A stretch of 64,000 nucleotides of DNA from Streptomonospora mangrovi (GCF_027604915.1 NZ_JAJAQC010000027.1:1-64000); one strand, 5' to 3'; positions 16,280 through 24,441 are shown, counted from the stretch's first letter. Notes: generated by a model not told the origin, from the letters alone. Numbers and translations are program-made.

Positions 16280-17737
16280 ATGAACCGCCCGCGACCAGCC
16301 CTGCTCGCCCCGCTCGCCCTGCCCGTGCTCCTCGTGCTCGGCGGCTGCTCCACCGCCGACGCCCAGCCCGTTGCCGACTCCACCGCCCCGGCGGCCCTGT
16401 CGTGGTCGGCGTGCGCGGGCGACGTCGCCGCCGCACTGGAGTGCGCCGAACTCGACGTCCCCGTCGACTACGACGACCCCGGCGGGGCCACCATCACGCT
16501 CACCCTGGCGCGGGCGGCCGCGACCGGCGAGGGCGACCCGCTGGGCACGGTCCTGTTCAACCCGGGCGGTCCGGGCGGGAGCGGGGTCGGTGCCCTGTCC
16601 CGGTCGCTGGCGAACTTCGCGGGCCTGCGCGAACGGATGGACGTCGTGACCTGGGACCCGCGCGGCGGGCAGAGCGGCGAGCACCTTCCGCTGGAGAACT
16701 GCGCGACCGGACCCGCGTTCGCCACCCCCGACAACCGGCGTGCCTACGAGCGGGCCGCGGAGGCAAACGCCGAGGCCGTCGCGGCCTGCCGCGACGCCGC
16801 CCCCGAGGTGTTCGCGAACATGGACTCCGCCACCCAGGCCCGCGACATGGACGCCATCCGCGCCGCCCTCGGTGAGGAGGAGCTTTCCTACCTCGGCAAC
16901 TCCTACGGCGGCGTCCTCGGCGCCTCCTACGCGCGGCTGTTTCCCGAGCGGGTGCGGGTGATGGCGCTGGACAGCGTGCCCGACCACGTCTCACCCATGG
17001 CGGAGTCCGAGCGGCTCCAGTACGAAGGCCTGGAGGCGGTGTTCGAGCGCTTCACCGCCTGGTGCGCCGAGGACACGTCGTGCGCGCTGCACGGGAGCGA
17101 CGCCGAGGAGGTGTGGCAGGACACCGTCCGCCGGGCCGAGCGCGATCCGCTGCCCGGCGCCGAAGCCGCCGGCGACCGCCGCTACGACGGGGACGACCTC
17201 AAGGCGCTCGCCCAGTCCATGGTGCTGCGCGAGGCGAACTGGCCGGCGTTCGCCGAGGCGGTCGCGGCGGCCGCCGACGGCGACGCCGCCAAGTTCGATC
17301 CGCGCGGGCGGGGCCTGCCGCCCCAGCCCAGCGCGCTGCTCGCGGTGCGCTGCGCCGACGGGTTCGCCTACGACGGCTACCGCGCCTACCGCCGCGCGGT
17401 GGAGCGCTCCGAAAGCTTCTCGCCCAACTTCTCCGGGGTCCGGGAGAACGCCCACCTCGCGTGCTCCTCGTGGTCGCCCGACGCCGTGAACCCGCCCGCG
17501 CCCCTGCCCGCCGACGAACTCCCGCCGATCCTAGGCGTCGCCCCGGTGTATGAGGAGGGCTCCGTGCGGGCCGTCACCGACGCGGTGCCCGGGTCGGTCA
17601 CCGTCGGCTACGACGGAATCGGCCACGGCCTCTACGTCAACCACGGCGACCCCTGCGCGATCGGCCACGTCGACCGGTACCTGATCGACGGCGTCCTGCC
17701 CGACCCCGGCACGAGCTGCCCCGCGCCGGACGCGTGA
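16280..17737 (+). CDS. Secreted lipoprotein peptidase, TAP-like alpha/beta hydrolase
   Basis: A 485-residue extracytoplasmic hydrolase of the tripeptidyl-aminopeptidase (TAP/SlpD-E) family. It starts with a lipoprotein signal ending in LGGC (lipobox near residue 23). The oxyanion motif NPGGPGGSG is near 93, the nucleophile elbow GNSYGG near 205, and the TAP-like C-terminal domain ends with GHGLYVNHGDPC, holding the likely catalytic histidine. The substrate is presumably N-terminal peptides outside the cell. The stop codon overlaps the histidine kinase GTG, so the kinase may sense conditions linked to this peptidase. Confidence 0.88.
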   Translation: MNRPRPALLAPLALPVLLVLGGCSTADAQPVADSTAPAALSWSACAGDVAAALECAELDVPVDYDDPGGATITLTLARAAATGEGDPLGTVLFNPGGPGGSGVGALSRSLANFAGLRERMDVVTWDPRGGQSGEHLPLENCATGPAFATPDNRRAYERAAEANAEAVAACRDAAPEVFANMDSATQARDMDAIRAALGEEELSYLGNSYGGVLGASYARLFPERVRVMALDSVPDHVSPMAESERLQYEGLEAVFERFTAWCAEDTSCALHGSDAEEVWQDTVRRAERDPLPGAEAAGDRRYDGDDLKALAQSMVLREANWPAFAEAVAAAADGDAAKFDPRGRGLPPQPSALLAVRCADGFAYDGYRAYRRAVERSESFSPNFSGVRENAHLACSSWSPDAVNPPAPLPADELPPILGVAPVYEEGSVRAVTDAVPGSVTVGYDGIGHGLYVNHGDPCAIGHVDRYLIDGVLPDPGTSCPAPDA

Positions 17738-19032
17738 TACTGGCCGCCGTGAGAGCACTGCGGACGCTTCGGCCCACGGCCACCCGGCGGCGGATGTCCC
17801 CCGCCGCCGGGGACGCCCTGCTCGCGGGCGGTGCGGCGGCCGCCACCCTGGCCGCCGCGGCACTCGACGGGTGGGTGCGCGGCCGGCCGCCCGACCTCAC
17901 CGACGCGGGCGCGCTGGTCGCGTGGGTGCTGCCGGTCGTGGCCGCCTGCGCCCCCCTGGCGGTGCGCCGCCGCGCGCCGCTGGCGGCGGTCGCCGCCTCG
18001 GCCGCGGTGGTGCTGGTGGCGAGCATGGTCCTCCAGCGCGACACCGGGATGTGGGCGCTGGCGCTGTGCGTCGCGTCGGCCGCCTACCACCGGCACCGGC
18101 TGCGGGTCGTGCTGGCGGCGGGCTCCGCCGTGTGGGCGGCGGCGCTCGCGCTCGCGGGCGGCGGGACCTGGGGCCTGGCCGCCCTGCCGGTGTACGCGGC
18201 GGCCGGTGCGGCGCCGGCCGCCGTCGGCTACGCGCTGCGGCTGCGCTCCGAGCGCGCCGAGCAGGCCGAGCGGTTGCAGCGTGCCCGCGAGGAGCGTGCG
18301 CGCGCGGACGAGGCCGCGCGGATCGCCCGCGACGTCCACGACATCGTCGGCCACCACCTGAGCGCGATCCGCCTCCAGGCGGTCGGCGGCCGCCGGGCGC
18401 TGGGCGGCCGCGACCCGGAGGCCGACCGCGCGCTCGGCGGGATCGCCGACCTCTCCGCGGAGGCGCTCGCCGAGATACGCGGGCTGCTCGCGACTCTGGT
18501 GCCGACCGACGCGCGGTCGCGCGCCGCGGACCGGGGGTTCGCCGACCTGGCGGCGCTCGCGGAGCGCAGCGGGGGTTCGGAGCTGGACGTCGTGCTCGAC
18601 GTCGACCCCGCTGTCCAGCGGAGTGGCGCGGACGCGGCCGTGGCGGGCTGCGTCTACCGCATCGTGCAGGAGGCGCTGACCAACGCGGCGCGGCACTCGG
18701 CGGCGGGCGCGGCCGAGGTCCGGGTCCGGGGGGTGGACGGCGCGATCACCGTCACCGTCGAGGATCCCGGCCCGCCCCGGGTCCGGCCCGGGGGCGCACC
18801 GGCCGGGCGCGCTGACGGCGGTCCGGCCGGGGGCGCCGAGGGTGCTCCGAGCGGGGGCCGCGGCCTTGCGGGGATGCGCGAGCGCGTGGCCGCGCTCGGG
18901 GGAAGCTGCACCGCCGGGCCGCGCCCGGAGGGCGGCTGGCGGGTGCGGGCCGACCTGCCCGCACGCCCGCCGAACGCCGACGCGGGCGCGGACGCCCACC
19001 GCGACGACGCGCTCGCCGGGGAGGCCCGGTGA
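17734..19032 (+). CDS. Sensor histidine kinase, NarL/DesK class
   Basis: A 432-residue membrane kinase. Five or so hydrophobic segments span residues 25-168 without a large extracellular domain, suggesting sensing within the membrane. A coiled linker leads to the HisKA_3 motif ARDVHDIVGHHLSAI with phospho-acceptor H202. The ATPase domain follows: EALTNAARHS as the N-box and GRGLAGMRERVAALGG as the G-box region, separated by a Gly/Ala-rich insert. The GTG overlaps the peptidase stop by four bases (an alternative GTG lies five codons in). Its 3' end overlaps the response regulator start by four bases, so the pair is cotranscribed. Confidence 0.92.
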   Translation: MILAAVRALRTLRPTATRRRMSPAAGDALLAGGAAAATLAAAALDGWVRGRPPDLTDAGALVAWVLPVVAACAPLAVRRRAPLAAVAASAAVVLVASMVLQRDTGMWALALCVASAAYHRHRLRVVLAAGSAVWAAALALAGGGTWGLAALPVYAAAGAAPAAVGYALRLRSERAEQAERLQRAREERARADEAARIARDVHDIVGHHLSAIRLQAVGGRRALGGRDPEADRALGGIADLSAEALAEIRGLLATLVPTDARSRAADRGFADLAALAERSGGSELDVVLDVDPAVQRSGADAAVAGCVYRIVQEALTNAARHSAAGAAEVRVRGVDGAITVTVEDPGPPRVRPGGAPAGRADGGPAGGAEGAPSGGRGLAGMRERVAALGGSCTAGPRPEGGWRVRADLPARPPNADAGADAHRDDALAGEAR

Positions 19033-19730
19033 TCCGCCTCCTGGTGGCCGACGACCAGCGGCTGGCCCGCGAGGGACTGCGCCAGCTCCTCAGCCACGAG
19101 CCCGACATCGCCTTCCTCGGCGCGGCGCGGGACGGCGCCGAGCTGGTTGAGATGGCCGGTCGGCTCCGGCCGGACGTGGTCCTCACCGACATCCGGATGC
19201 CGGGCATCGACGGGATCACCGCCATCCGGCGCCTGATGGCCGGTCCGCACTGCCCGCCGGTGATCGCGCTGACGACCTTCGACACCGACGCCTACCTGTT
19301 CGGGGCGCTCGAAGCGGGCGCCGTGGGGTTCCTGCTGAAGGACGGCGACCCCGACCTCTACCCCGCCGCTGTGCGGGCGGCCCACAAGGGGCACGGCCTC
19401 ATCGACCCCCAGGTGACCCGGCGGCTGGTGCACCGCTACGCGACGCCCGGCCCGCACGCCGCCGCGCCGAAGGCTCCGACACGGCCGACGGCCGCGCCTG
19501 ATGCGGCGCCCGCGGCCGTGCCGGAGCTGACGGCGCGGGAGACGCAGGTCCTACGCCTGCTCGCCCTCGGCCGGTCCAACACCGAGATCGCCGACGACCT
19601 GGGAATCGCCGCCGGAACGGCCAAGATCCACGTGTCCCGCATCCTCACCAAGATCGGCGTCCGCACCCGCGTCCAGGCCGCGATTTACGCCTACCGCACC
19701 GGCCTGGTGGAGGAGGACGAGCAACCGTAG
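19029..19730 (+). CDS. Response regulator, NarL/LuxR family
   Basis: A 233-residue two-component regulator. The receiver domain has DDQ at 8-10, phospho-acceptor D54 in LTDIRMPGIDG, a conserved Thr in ALTTFD and Lys in LLKDGDP. An Ala/Pro-rich linker follows, then a LuxR-type HTH (LTARETQVLRLLALGRSNTE, then AGTAKIHVSRILTKIG) near 165-215. The GTG start overlaps the kinase stop. It forms a pair with the preceding sensor; the target promoter is not evident, though the upstream peptidase gene is a natural candidate. Confidence 0.94.
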   Translation: MIRLLVADDQRLAREGLRQLLSHEPDIAFLGAARDGAELVEMAGRLRPDVVLTDIRMPGIDGITAIRRLMAGPHCPPVIALTTFDTDAYLFGALEAGAVGFLLKDGDPDLYPAAVRAAHKGHGLIDPQVTRRLVHRYATPGPHAAAPKAPTRPTAAPDAAPAAVPELTARETQVLRLLALGRSNTEIADDLGIAAGTAKIHVSRILTKIGVRTRVQAAIYAYRTGLVEEDEQP

Positions 19731-20013
19731 ACACCGAGGCGGCGGTGGTCCGTGGCGGGGTCCTGCAAGACCCCCTGAGCCCGGAGCAGCCCGACCATCT
19801 CGGCCATGGCACCCCTCCGACTTCGCTGGAGACCTTCCTCATTGAAGGTAATCACCCGCACGCTCAGAGTCAGGAGAAGCACGACACCGGTCTACTCTGG
19901 GGGCGTCCGAGAGAAGTCTCCGTGTGGTAGCAGGGACATAAGACGGGTGGTCTGCCCCGGCGTCGTCCTCCGCCATCCAGCCCGACCGCTCTTGCACAGG
20001 AAGAGGCCGCACC
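19731..20013. promoter_or_regulatory. Intergenic region before the graspetide operon
   Basis: This 283-bp gap holds a small hairpin (GGGGTC 19756-19761 with GACCCC 19768-19773) soon after the response regulator stop, without a T run. An AT-richer stretch at about 19835-19935 probably contains the promoter of the peptide operon. No gene is convincing. A short minus-strand frame with a good ribosome-binding site (starting near 19808) was seen but not accepted. Confidence 0.4.
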
Positions 20014-20280
20014 TTGGAGAAAGTGGAACCTCAGGCGCCGTGGGCTATGCGGCTGGTCACCGGACGGCTGCCGGTCGGCCCGCCGGGCTACGCGGTGGTG
20101 AGCCTGGACCCCGCAACCCAGATCGCCCGCTACACCGACGCCGCCGGACGGCCGGTCGAGCTTGCCAAGCACGGCACCTCCCGGACGAAGGGCACCGCCT
20201 CGATGTCGGGGGGCGGCGACGGCACCGGCCCCAACCCCCAGACCCAGGACGACAACACCACCGACTACGAGTCCGACTGA
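20014..20280 (+). CDS. tgmA: Graspetide precursor peptide (TgmA-like)
   Basis: An 88-residue ribosomal peptide precursor. The leader shows the APWAMRL motif (residues 8-14) and a YAVVSLDPATQIARYTD segment typical of ATP-grasp-modified peptides. The C-terminal core from about residue 53 is rich in Thr/Ser donors and Asp/Glu acceptors (TKGTASMSGGGDGTG, then QTQDDNTTDYESD), as needed for omega-ester cross-links. A single Asp-Gly pair (D69-G70) is a natural site for aspartimide formation. The start is TTG at 20014 with AGGAAGAGG seven bases upstream. It is followed after two bases by the ATP-grasp gene. Family call from precursor shape plus context; cross-link pattern not predictable. Confidence 0.88.
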   Translation: MEKVEPQAPWAMRLVTGRLPVGPPGYAVVSLDPATQIARYTDAAGRPVELAKHGTSRTKGTASMSGGGDGTGPNPQTQDDNTTDYESD

Positions 20281-20282
20281 GC

Positions 20283-21260
20283 ATGGGCTCCACCGTCCTG
20301 GTCCTCACCGCTCTGGAAGACGTCACCGCCGACTGGGTCATCGCCGAACTGAACGACCGGGGCGTGCCTGTGGCGCGCGTGGATCCCGCCGACATCGGGG
20401 CCGCGCTGTCCTTCGACTTCCGCCTCGGCCTTGACACAGGGGAGTGGCAGGGGCGGCTGCGCACGGGAAGCCGGGAGGTGAACCTGGAGGACGTGGCGGC
20501 GGTGTACTACCGCCGCCCCACCCCTTACGCCGCCCGATACGAGCACCTGCCAGCCCAGCAGCAGCGTTTTGCCGCCGCCGAGGCTCGCCACGGTCTGAGC
20601 GGCGTCCTCAACCACCTGTCGGCCGCCCGCTACGTCAACCACCCTTCTGCGGTGGCCCGCGCCGACTTCAAACCGGCCCAACTCCAGCGCTTCGCCGACC
20701 TCGGACTGACCATCCCGCCGACGCTGATCACCAACGACGCCGAGGCCGCACGTGCCTTCGCCGCCGACCACGAGCACGTCGTCTACAAGACATTTCGCGG
20801 CCTGCCCCCCGGCGAGGACGGGCACGCCGGGGTGATCTGGGCGCAGCGCGTCGACCCCGCCGCCTTTGACGACTCCCTCGCCCTCACCGCGCACCTGTTC
20901 CAGGCGCAGATCCCCAAGACCTGCGACGTGCGGGTCACCGTCGTCGGCCCCCAGGTGTTCGCCCAGCAGATCACCACGCCACACGGCGCGCTCGACTGGC
21001 GCAGCGGCGACTGGGCGGAACTGGTCCACACCCCCGTCACCGTCCCCGCCGCCGTCGAGGCCGCCCTGCACGCCTACCTGGAGTCCTGGGGGCTCGTCTT
21101 CGGCTGCTTCGACTTCGCCCTGACCGGCGCGGCCCTCGATCCGCAGTGCTGGACCGCCATCGAGTGCAACCCCAACGGGCAGTGGGGCTGGCTGCCCGAC
21201 GCGCCGGACATCGCGCGCGCCTTCGCCGACATTCTGAGTAGAGGAGACGGTCGGCCATGA
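20283..21260 (+). CDS. tgmB: ATP-grasp ribosomal peptide maturase (TgmB-like)
   Basis: A 325-residue ATP-grasp ligase of the MvdC/MvdD-TgmB group, expected to join Asp/Glu side chains of the precursor to Ser/Thr hydroxyls as esters at the cost of ATP. The N-terminal preATP-grasp part starts VLVLTALEDVTADWVIAEL. VAAVYYRRPTPYAAR near residue 80 is characteristic of the maturases. ATP-grasp residues include VVYKTFRGLPPGED near 165, and the metal-binding end CWTAIECNPNGQWGWLPDAP near 290 with E and N ligands. The ATG is two bases after the precursor stop. The 3' end overlaps the methyltransferase start by four bases. Confidence 0.93.
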   Translation: MGSTVLVLTALEDVTADWVIAELNDRGVPVARVDPADIGAALSFDFRLGLDTGEWQGRLRTGSREVNLEDVAAVYYRRPTPYAARYEHLPAQQQRFAAAEARHGLSGVLNHLSAARYVNHPSAVARADFKPAQLQRFADLGLTIPPTLITNDAEAARAFAADHEHVVYKTFRGLPPGEDGHAGVIWAQRVDPAAFDDSLALTAHLFQAQIPKTCDVRVTVVGPQVFAQQITTPHGALDWRSGDWAELVHTPVTVPAAVEAALHAYLESWGLVFGCFDFALTGAALDPQCWTAIECNPNGQWGWLPDAPDIARAFADILSRGDGRP

Positions 21261-22456
21261 CGCTGCCCGCTGACCTGGACGCCGACGCCGCGCGGCTGCG
21301 GCGCGGCTTGGTCCGCGCCCTGGCCGAGGAGGGGGTCCTGGGCGATCCCGCCTGGCGGCAGGCGGTCGCGGCGGTGCCCCGACACCGGTTCGTGCCCGGC
21401 TTCTACCTGCCGGGCGAGGAGCCTGACCCAGACGGGCTGACGGTGTGGGAGCCGGTCACCGCCGACCTCGACCACGCCCGGTGGCTGGCCGCCGCCTACT
21501 CCGACACCACGCTCATCACCCAGTTCGACGGCGACGAACCCGACTGGGCGCGCCCCGCCGTGCGCCACGGCGGCGCGCCGACCTCCTCCTCCACGCTGCC
21601 GTCGCTGGTGGTGGGCATGTGGGCCGACGCGGAGGTCGCCGAGGGCCACAACGTGCTGGAGATCGGCACCGGCACCGGCTACTCCACCGCGCTGGCCTGC
21701 GAACGGCTCGGCTCAGCCGGGGTCACCTCGATCGAGGTCGACGGGCACCGATTGAGGCAGGCCGCTTCCTCGCTGCACGCCTGCGGCTACATCCCCGCAC
21801 TGGCGGTGGCCGACGGTCTCTATGGGTACCGGCCCCGGGCGCCGTTCGACCGGATCGTGGCCGCCTGCTCGTTCCGGGCCGTGCCCCCGGCCCTGCTCGC
21901 CCAAGCCCGGCCGGGCGGCAAGATCCTGCTCACCCTGTCGGGGTGGCTCTACGGCTACGCGCGCGTCCTGCTGACCGTCGACGCCGACGGCACCGCCCAC
22001 GGGCGCCTGCTGCCGGGGACGGTGTCGTTCATGGCGGTGCGCACCCACGCCCCGCCCTCGTTCGGCAACCCCGCCCACTGGGCTGCCTTGGCGTCCGGCG
22101 CCGACCGCCCGACCCGGCACGCTCCGGACCGCCTCACCCACCCGACGGTTGAGGCGTTCCACCTGCGGTTCCTCGCCCAGTGCGCGGTCCCCGACGCGCA
22201 GATGGCGACCGTGGACGGGCACGTGCACCTGGTGGATGTGGTCACGGGGTCGGTGGCCGTGCTGTCGGCCCAGGGCGGGGACTGGAGGGTCCGGCAGGGC
22301 GGCCCGGTGGCGCTGTGGGATCGCGTCGAGGCCGTGGTGGACGCCTACGACGCCGCCGGTGCCCCCGAGCCCTCGGCCTTCACGCTGCACGTGGACGCTG
22401 CCGGGCAGTACCTGCGCCACCCCGGCATGCCGAGCCTGCGGCTACCCCAGTTGTGA
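21257..22456 (+). CDS. tgmC: PIMT-like methyltransferase of ATP-grasp peptide system
   Basis: A 399-residue protein whose N-terminal half is a protein-isoaspartate-type SAM methyltransferase: APTSSSTLPSLVVGMWADA near residue 97, the SAM-binding motif VLEIGTGTGYSTALACERLG near 133, and IVAACSFRAVPPALLAQARPGG near 195. The extended C-terminal half (residues 250-399) is typical of methyltransferases in ATP-grasp peptide clusters. In characterised relatives (fuscimiditide) the enzyme methylates an Asp of the cross-linked peptide, which then closes to an aspartimide; by analogy it may act on D69 of the precursor. The ATG overlaps the ATP-grasp stop. A strong terminator follows. Confidence 0.9.
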   Translation: MTLPADLDADAARLRRGLVRALAEEGVLGDPAWRQAVAAVPRHRFVPGFYLPGEEPDPDGLTVWEPVTADLDHARWLAAAYSDTTLITQFDGDEPDWARPAVRHGGAPTSSSTLPSLVVGMWADAEVAEGHNVLEIGTGTGYSTALACERLGSAGVTSIEVDGHRLRQAASSLHACGYIPALAVADGLYGYRPRAPFDRIVAACSFRAVPPALLAQARPGGKILLTLSGWLYGYARVLLTVDADGTAHGRLLPGTVSFMAVRTHAPPSFGNPAHWAALASGADRPTRHAPDRLTHPTVEAFHLRFLAQCAVPDAQMATVDGHVHLVDVVTGSVAVLSAQGGDWRVRQGGPVALWDRVEAVVDAYDAAGAPEPSAFTLHVDAAGQYLRHPGMPSLRLPQL

Positions 22457-22481
22457 GGTGACGCGGCCCGCCGGTAATAGG

Positions 22482-22513
22482 AAGAGCCCCTAGGGACGTC
22501 CCTGGGGGCTCTC
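22482..22513. terminator. Convergent terminator hairpin
   Basis: AGAGCCCC (22483-22490) and GGGGCTCT (22505-22512) enclose the self-complementary AGGGACGTCCCT, making one long hairpin with single-base bulges. It lies between the stop of the methyltransferase gene and the convergent DUF397 stop and can serve both, although T runs are weak. Confidence 0.75.
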
Positions 22514-22527
22514 TCGTCTGGGGGCTG

Positions 22528-22713
22528 CTAGAGGGTGTCGTTGCGGAGGGCGGAGAGGAAGGCGTCCCACTCGGTCGCCGGGAAGGTGAGGTGGCCCAGG
22601 TCGCGGTGCTGGGTGTCGCGCATGAGGGTGTGCGCGCCTTCGGCGACCTCGACGCAGTTGGGGTTCTGTGCGCCGCTGTAGCTGCTCTTGTGCCAAATGT
22701 TAGTTTTGCTCAT
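22528..22713 (-). CDS. DUF397 protein
   Basis: A 61-residue DUF397 protein with the typical WHKSSYSGAQNPNCVEVAEG, RDTQHRD and TFPATEWDAFLSALRN blocks. These small proteins are encoded next to XRE/DUF5753 regulators in actinomycetes, often as a regulator-effector or anti-sigma-like pair (BldB/WhiJ-type context); the biochemical role is unsettled. Its ATG overlaps the regulator stop by four bases. Confidence 0.93.
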   Translation of the reverse strand: MSKTNIWHKSSYSGAQNPNCVEVAEGAHTLMRDTQHRDLGHLTFPATEWDAFLSALRNDTL

Positions 22714-23531
22714 GGAATATCGCTTCTCATTCTCTTGATGAGGATCAACGACTGATCCGGGGACAAGGCTTCCACTTGGAGATCCCCGAACTGATTCGAG
22801 ACGTCCGCAACTTCCGTTGCTTTCTCTATGAGCACCATTCCTTTGATGTGTTCGGCGTGAACGATCTGGCGTCCGTCTGCCATGGTCGCGATTCGGAACG
22901 AACCACAGACGCCAACTCGGGGTCGCCGAATGTCGTGGGGAACCACGCTGAGCACGATGCCATGCCGGTTGACCACTGTAACCAGATGGTCCAGTTGTTC
23001 GGCCATGACCTCAGGCATCACCATGGTGCGAGTCAGGGCGTACTCATCCAGCACGAACCTGAGTTCCGTGCGGGGGTTGAGCTGCTCCAGCCGAGCCATG
23101 CGTGAGGCTATCAGTTGGTCGACCTGCTCCTCGGCCAGCGCCCGTCGCCAAAGAATGGTACGAGCATACTTGGGGCTCTGGAGCAGACCAGGGACGATGA
23201 GCGGCTGGTACTCCCTGATCTCGATGGCGGCCCTCTCCATGAGTATGAAGTCGTTCCACTCGTCGGGGACATCGTGTGTGCCGCTCAGTTCGCGCCAGCG
23301 CTGAAGCAGAACTCCACCTGTAGCAAGCCCTTCATCGAGCGCGCCCGCTTGGTCCCGATTTGGTGTTCTCGTGCCGTTCTCCATTTTTCCAATGAGTTGT
23401 CGGCTCTGATGAATCATGCGAGCGGCATCGGTCTGGTTCTTTCCGGCCATTTTGCGAAGGCGGCGAAGTTCGGCGCCCCACCGAGCCCACTGCTCGTTCA
23501 CTTGTTCTGCCATGTTATGAGGGTGCACCAT
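22710..23531 (-). CDS. XRE family regulator with DUF5753 domain (WhiJ-like)
   Basis: A 273-residue regulator. An XRE helix-turn-helix lies near residues 15-70 (WGAELRRLRKMAGKNQTDAA, then RQLIGKMENGTRTP). A DUF5753 effector domain follows (IREYQPLIVPGLLQSPKYA, then FVLDEYALTR, RHGIVLSVVPHD and FRIATMADGRQIVHAEH). Two starts are possible, ATG at 23531 or ATG at 23513; neither has a strong ribosome-binding site and the shorter form begins MAEQVNEQWARW. GC content is visibly lower than in flanking genes. It is translationally coupled to DUF397 and divergent from three small genes that it may control. Confidence 0.9.
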   Translation of the reverse strand: MVHPHNMAEQVNEQWARWGAELRRLRKMAGKNQTDAARMIHQSRQLIGKMENGTRTPNRDQAGALDEGLATGGVLLQRWRELSGTHDVPDEWNDFILMERAAIEIREYQPLIVPGLLQSPKYARTILWRRALAEEQVDQLIASRMARLEQLNPRTELRFVLDEYALTRTMVMPEVMAEQLDHLVTVVNRHGIVLSVVPHDIRRPRVGVCGSFRIATMADGRQIVHAEHIKGMVLIEKATEVADVSNQFGDLQVEALSPDQSLILIKRMRSDIP

Positions 23532-23688
23532 CCGCGCTACGCGATGCGCGGCATTCTCGATAACGCTATAAACATGTAGCTCTTATGGCAGGTCAGCCCA
23601 TGGGTCGTCATGGTGGGCATGAAAGACCCCCGCGATGCGGGTCAGGCATCCGGGGGCGTGGTCCCCAGCTTCAAGGGAGCTGAGAACG

Positions 23689-23841
23689 ATGCACATCCTA
23701 GCGATGGTTATTGCGCCGTTGGCGGTTATCGCCCGATTGGTTCGGCCCGCGCGCGGGCTGCACGCCGCACCCCCGCAGTGGGCGCGGTTCGAACCCGACG
23801 ACGACCTTTTCGGTGTCGGCCGCCGTGTGGTGGCCGCGTGA
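23689..23841 (+). CDS. Small membrane-like protein, unknown function
   Basis: A 50-residue frame beginning MHILAMVIAPLAVIARLVRP, a single hydrophobic helix followed by a basic, Pro/Arg-rich tail. AGGGAGC lies upstream. Its stop overlaps the GTG of the next gene by four bases (GTGA), which supports it being real and coupled. Small proteins like this are frequently found divergent from XRE/DUF397 pairs in actinomycetes. Function unknown. Confidence 0.6.
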   Translation: MHILAMVIAPLAVIARLVRPARGLHAAPPQWARFEPDDDLFGVGRRVVAA

Positions 23842-24188
23842 GCGCCGATGGCCGGGTGATTCGCCATCCCGGGTCGCTGCGCCAGATCCCGGCCTCGGGC
23901 AAGGTCGTCTCCACGCCCCGCCCCGACACCCCGCCGGTCTCCGTCCTGTGGGCCGCGCGCGAGGGGTGGTGCGTGTGGCACAAGCACGTCGGCACCCGCT
24001 GCGTCGCCTCGGGCACCTGGGACGGGCGCGACTACCCGCTCGCCGTCCTGTGGCGGTTCTTCGTCAGCGAGGAGCGCCGCGACTGGGAGCAGGCGATCTA
24101 CCCGATCGACCCGCGAAGCCTTATCGGTCCTTTTCTCCGCGAAAGCACGGATTCCCATGTCCACGGATTTTCCACCTGCGTGCGATGA
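23838..24188 (+). CDS. Hypothetical protein downstream of small membrane-like gene
   Basis: A 116-residue frame starting at a GTG that overlaps the preceding stop. It contains RVIRHPGSLRQIPASGK, then SVLWAAREGWCVWHKHVGTR and YPLAVLWRFFVSEERRDWEQA, with several Trp and Cys residues and no recognisable catalytic motif. Codon third positions are strongly GC, as expected for a real gene. The last ten codons lie in sequence shared with the following gene's start. Family not recognised. Confidence 0.6.
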   Translation: MSADGRVIRHPGSLRQIPASGKVVSTPRPDTPPVSVLWAAREGWCVWHKHVGTRCVASGTWDGRDYPLAVLWRFFVSEERRDWEQAIYPIDPRSLIGPFLRESTDSHVHGFSTCVR

Positions 24189-24366
24189 GTGGCGCTGCCA
24201 TCTCTGCGAACGCTCAAATGACAGGGAGATATGCGGGTACTGCGGAAATCCGAAGGAGGCCACCGCCGCCTACCTCCGGATCTACGCCCCGCGTAAAAGA
24301 CGACGGCGGCCCCGGCACGGCCGCGTCCGGCCCTACGTCCACCACCTGACACCCGCCGCCGCATGA
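24157..24366 (+). CDS. Small RanBP2-like zinc-finger protein
   Basis: A 69-residue protein whose N-terminal half reads EWRCHLCERSNDREICGYCG: a W-x-C-x2-C ... N ... C-x2-C arrangement matching RanBP2-type zinc fingers or short zinc ribbons. The C-terminal half is strongly basic (PRKRRRRPRHGRVRP), suggesting nucleic-acid binding. It overlaps the preceding gene by 32 bases in another frame. It ends at the start of a 14-bp tandem repeat array, so its last few codons lie in the first repeat unit. Real but functionally unassigned. Confidence 0.55.
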   Translation: MSTDFPPACDEWRCHLCERSNDREICGYCGNPKEATAAYLRIYAPRKRRRRPRHGRVRPYVHHLTPAAA

Positions 24367-24441
24367 CACCGGCCGCATAAAACCCGCCGCATAAAACCCG
24401 CCGCATAAAACCCGCCACATGGAACCCGCCGCATGAAATCC
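24358..24441. repeat. 14-bp tandem repeat, six units
   Basis: Six consecutive 14-bp units with consensus GCCGCATAAAACCC start at 24358, 24372, 24386, 24400, 24414 and 24428. The three units from 24372 to 24413 are identical and the outer ones carry a few substitutions. The array begins in the last codons of the zinc-finger gene and ends about 20 bp before the convergent ArsR stop. Confidence 0.92.

Noticed and set aside
19690-19882. Short minus-strand frame with a good ribosome-binding site (MAEMVGLLRAQG...)
   Set aside because: Low-complexity C-terminus, overlap with the response regulator's 3' end and no recognisable family; probably chance or a remnant.
24358-24441. CRISPR array
   Set aside because: Units are contiguous 14-bp repeats without spacers and there are no cas genes.
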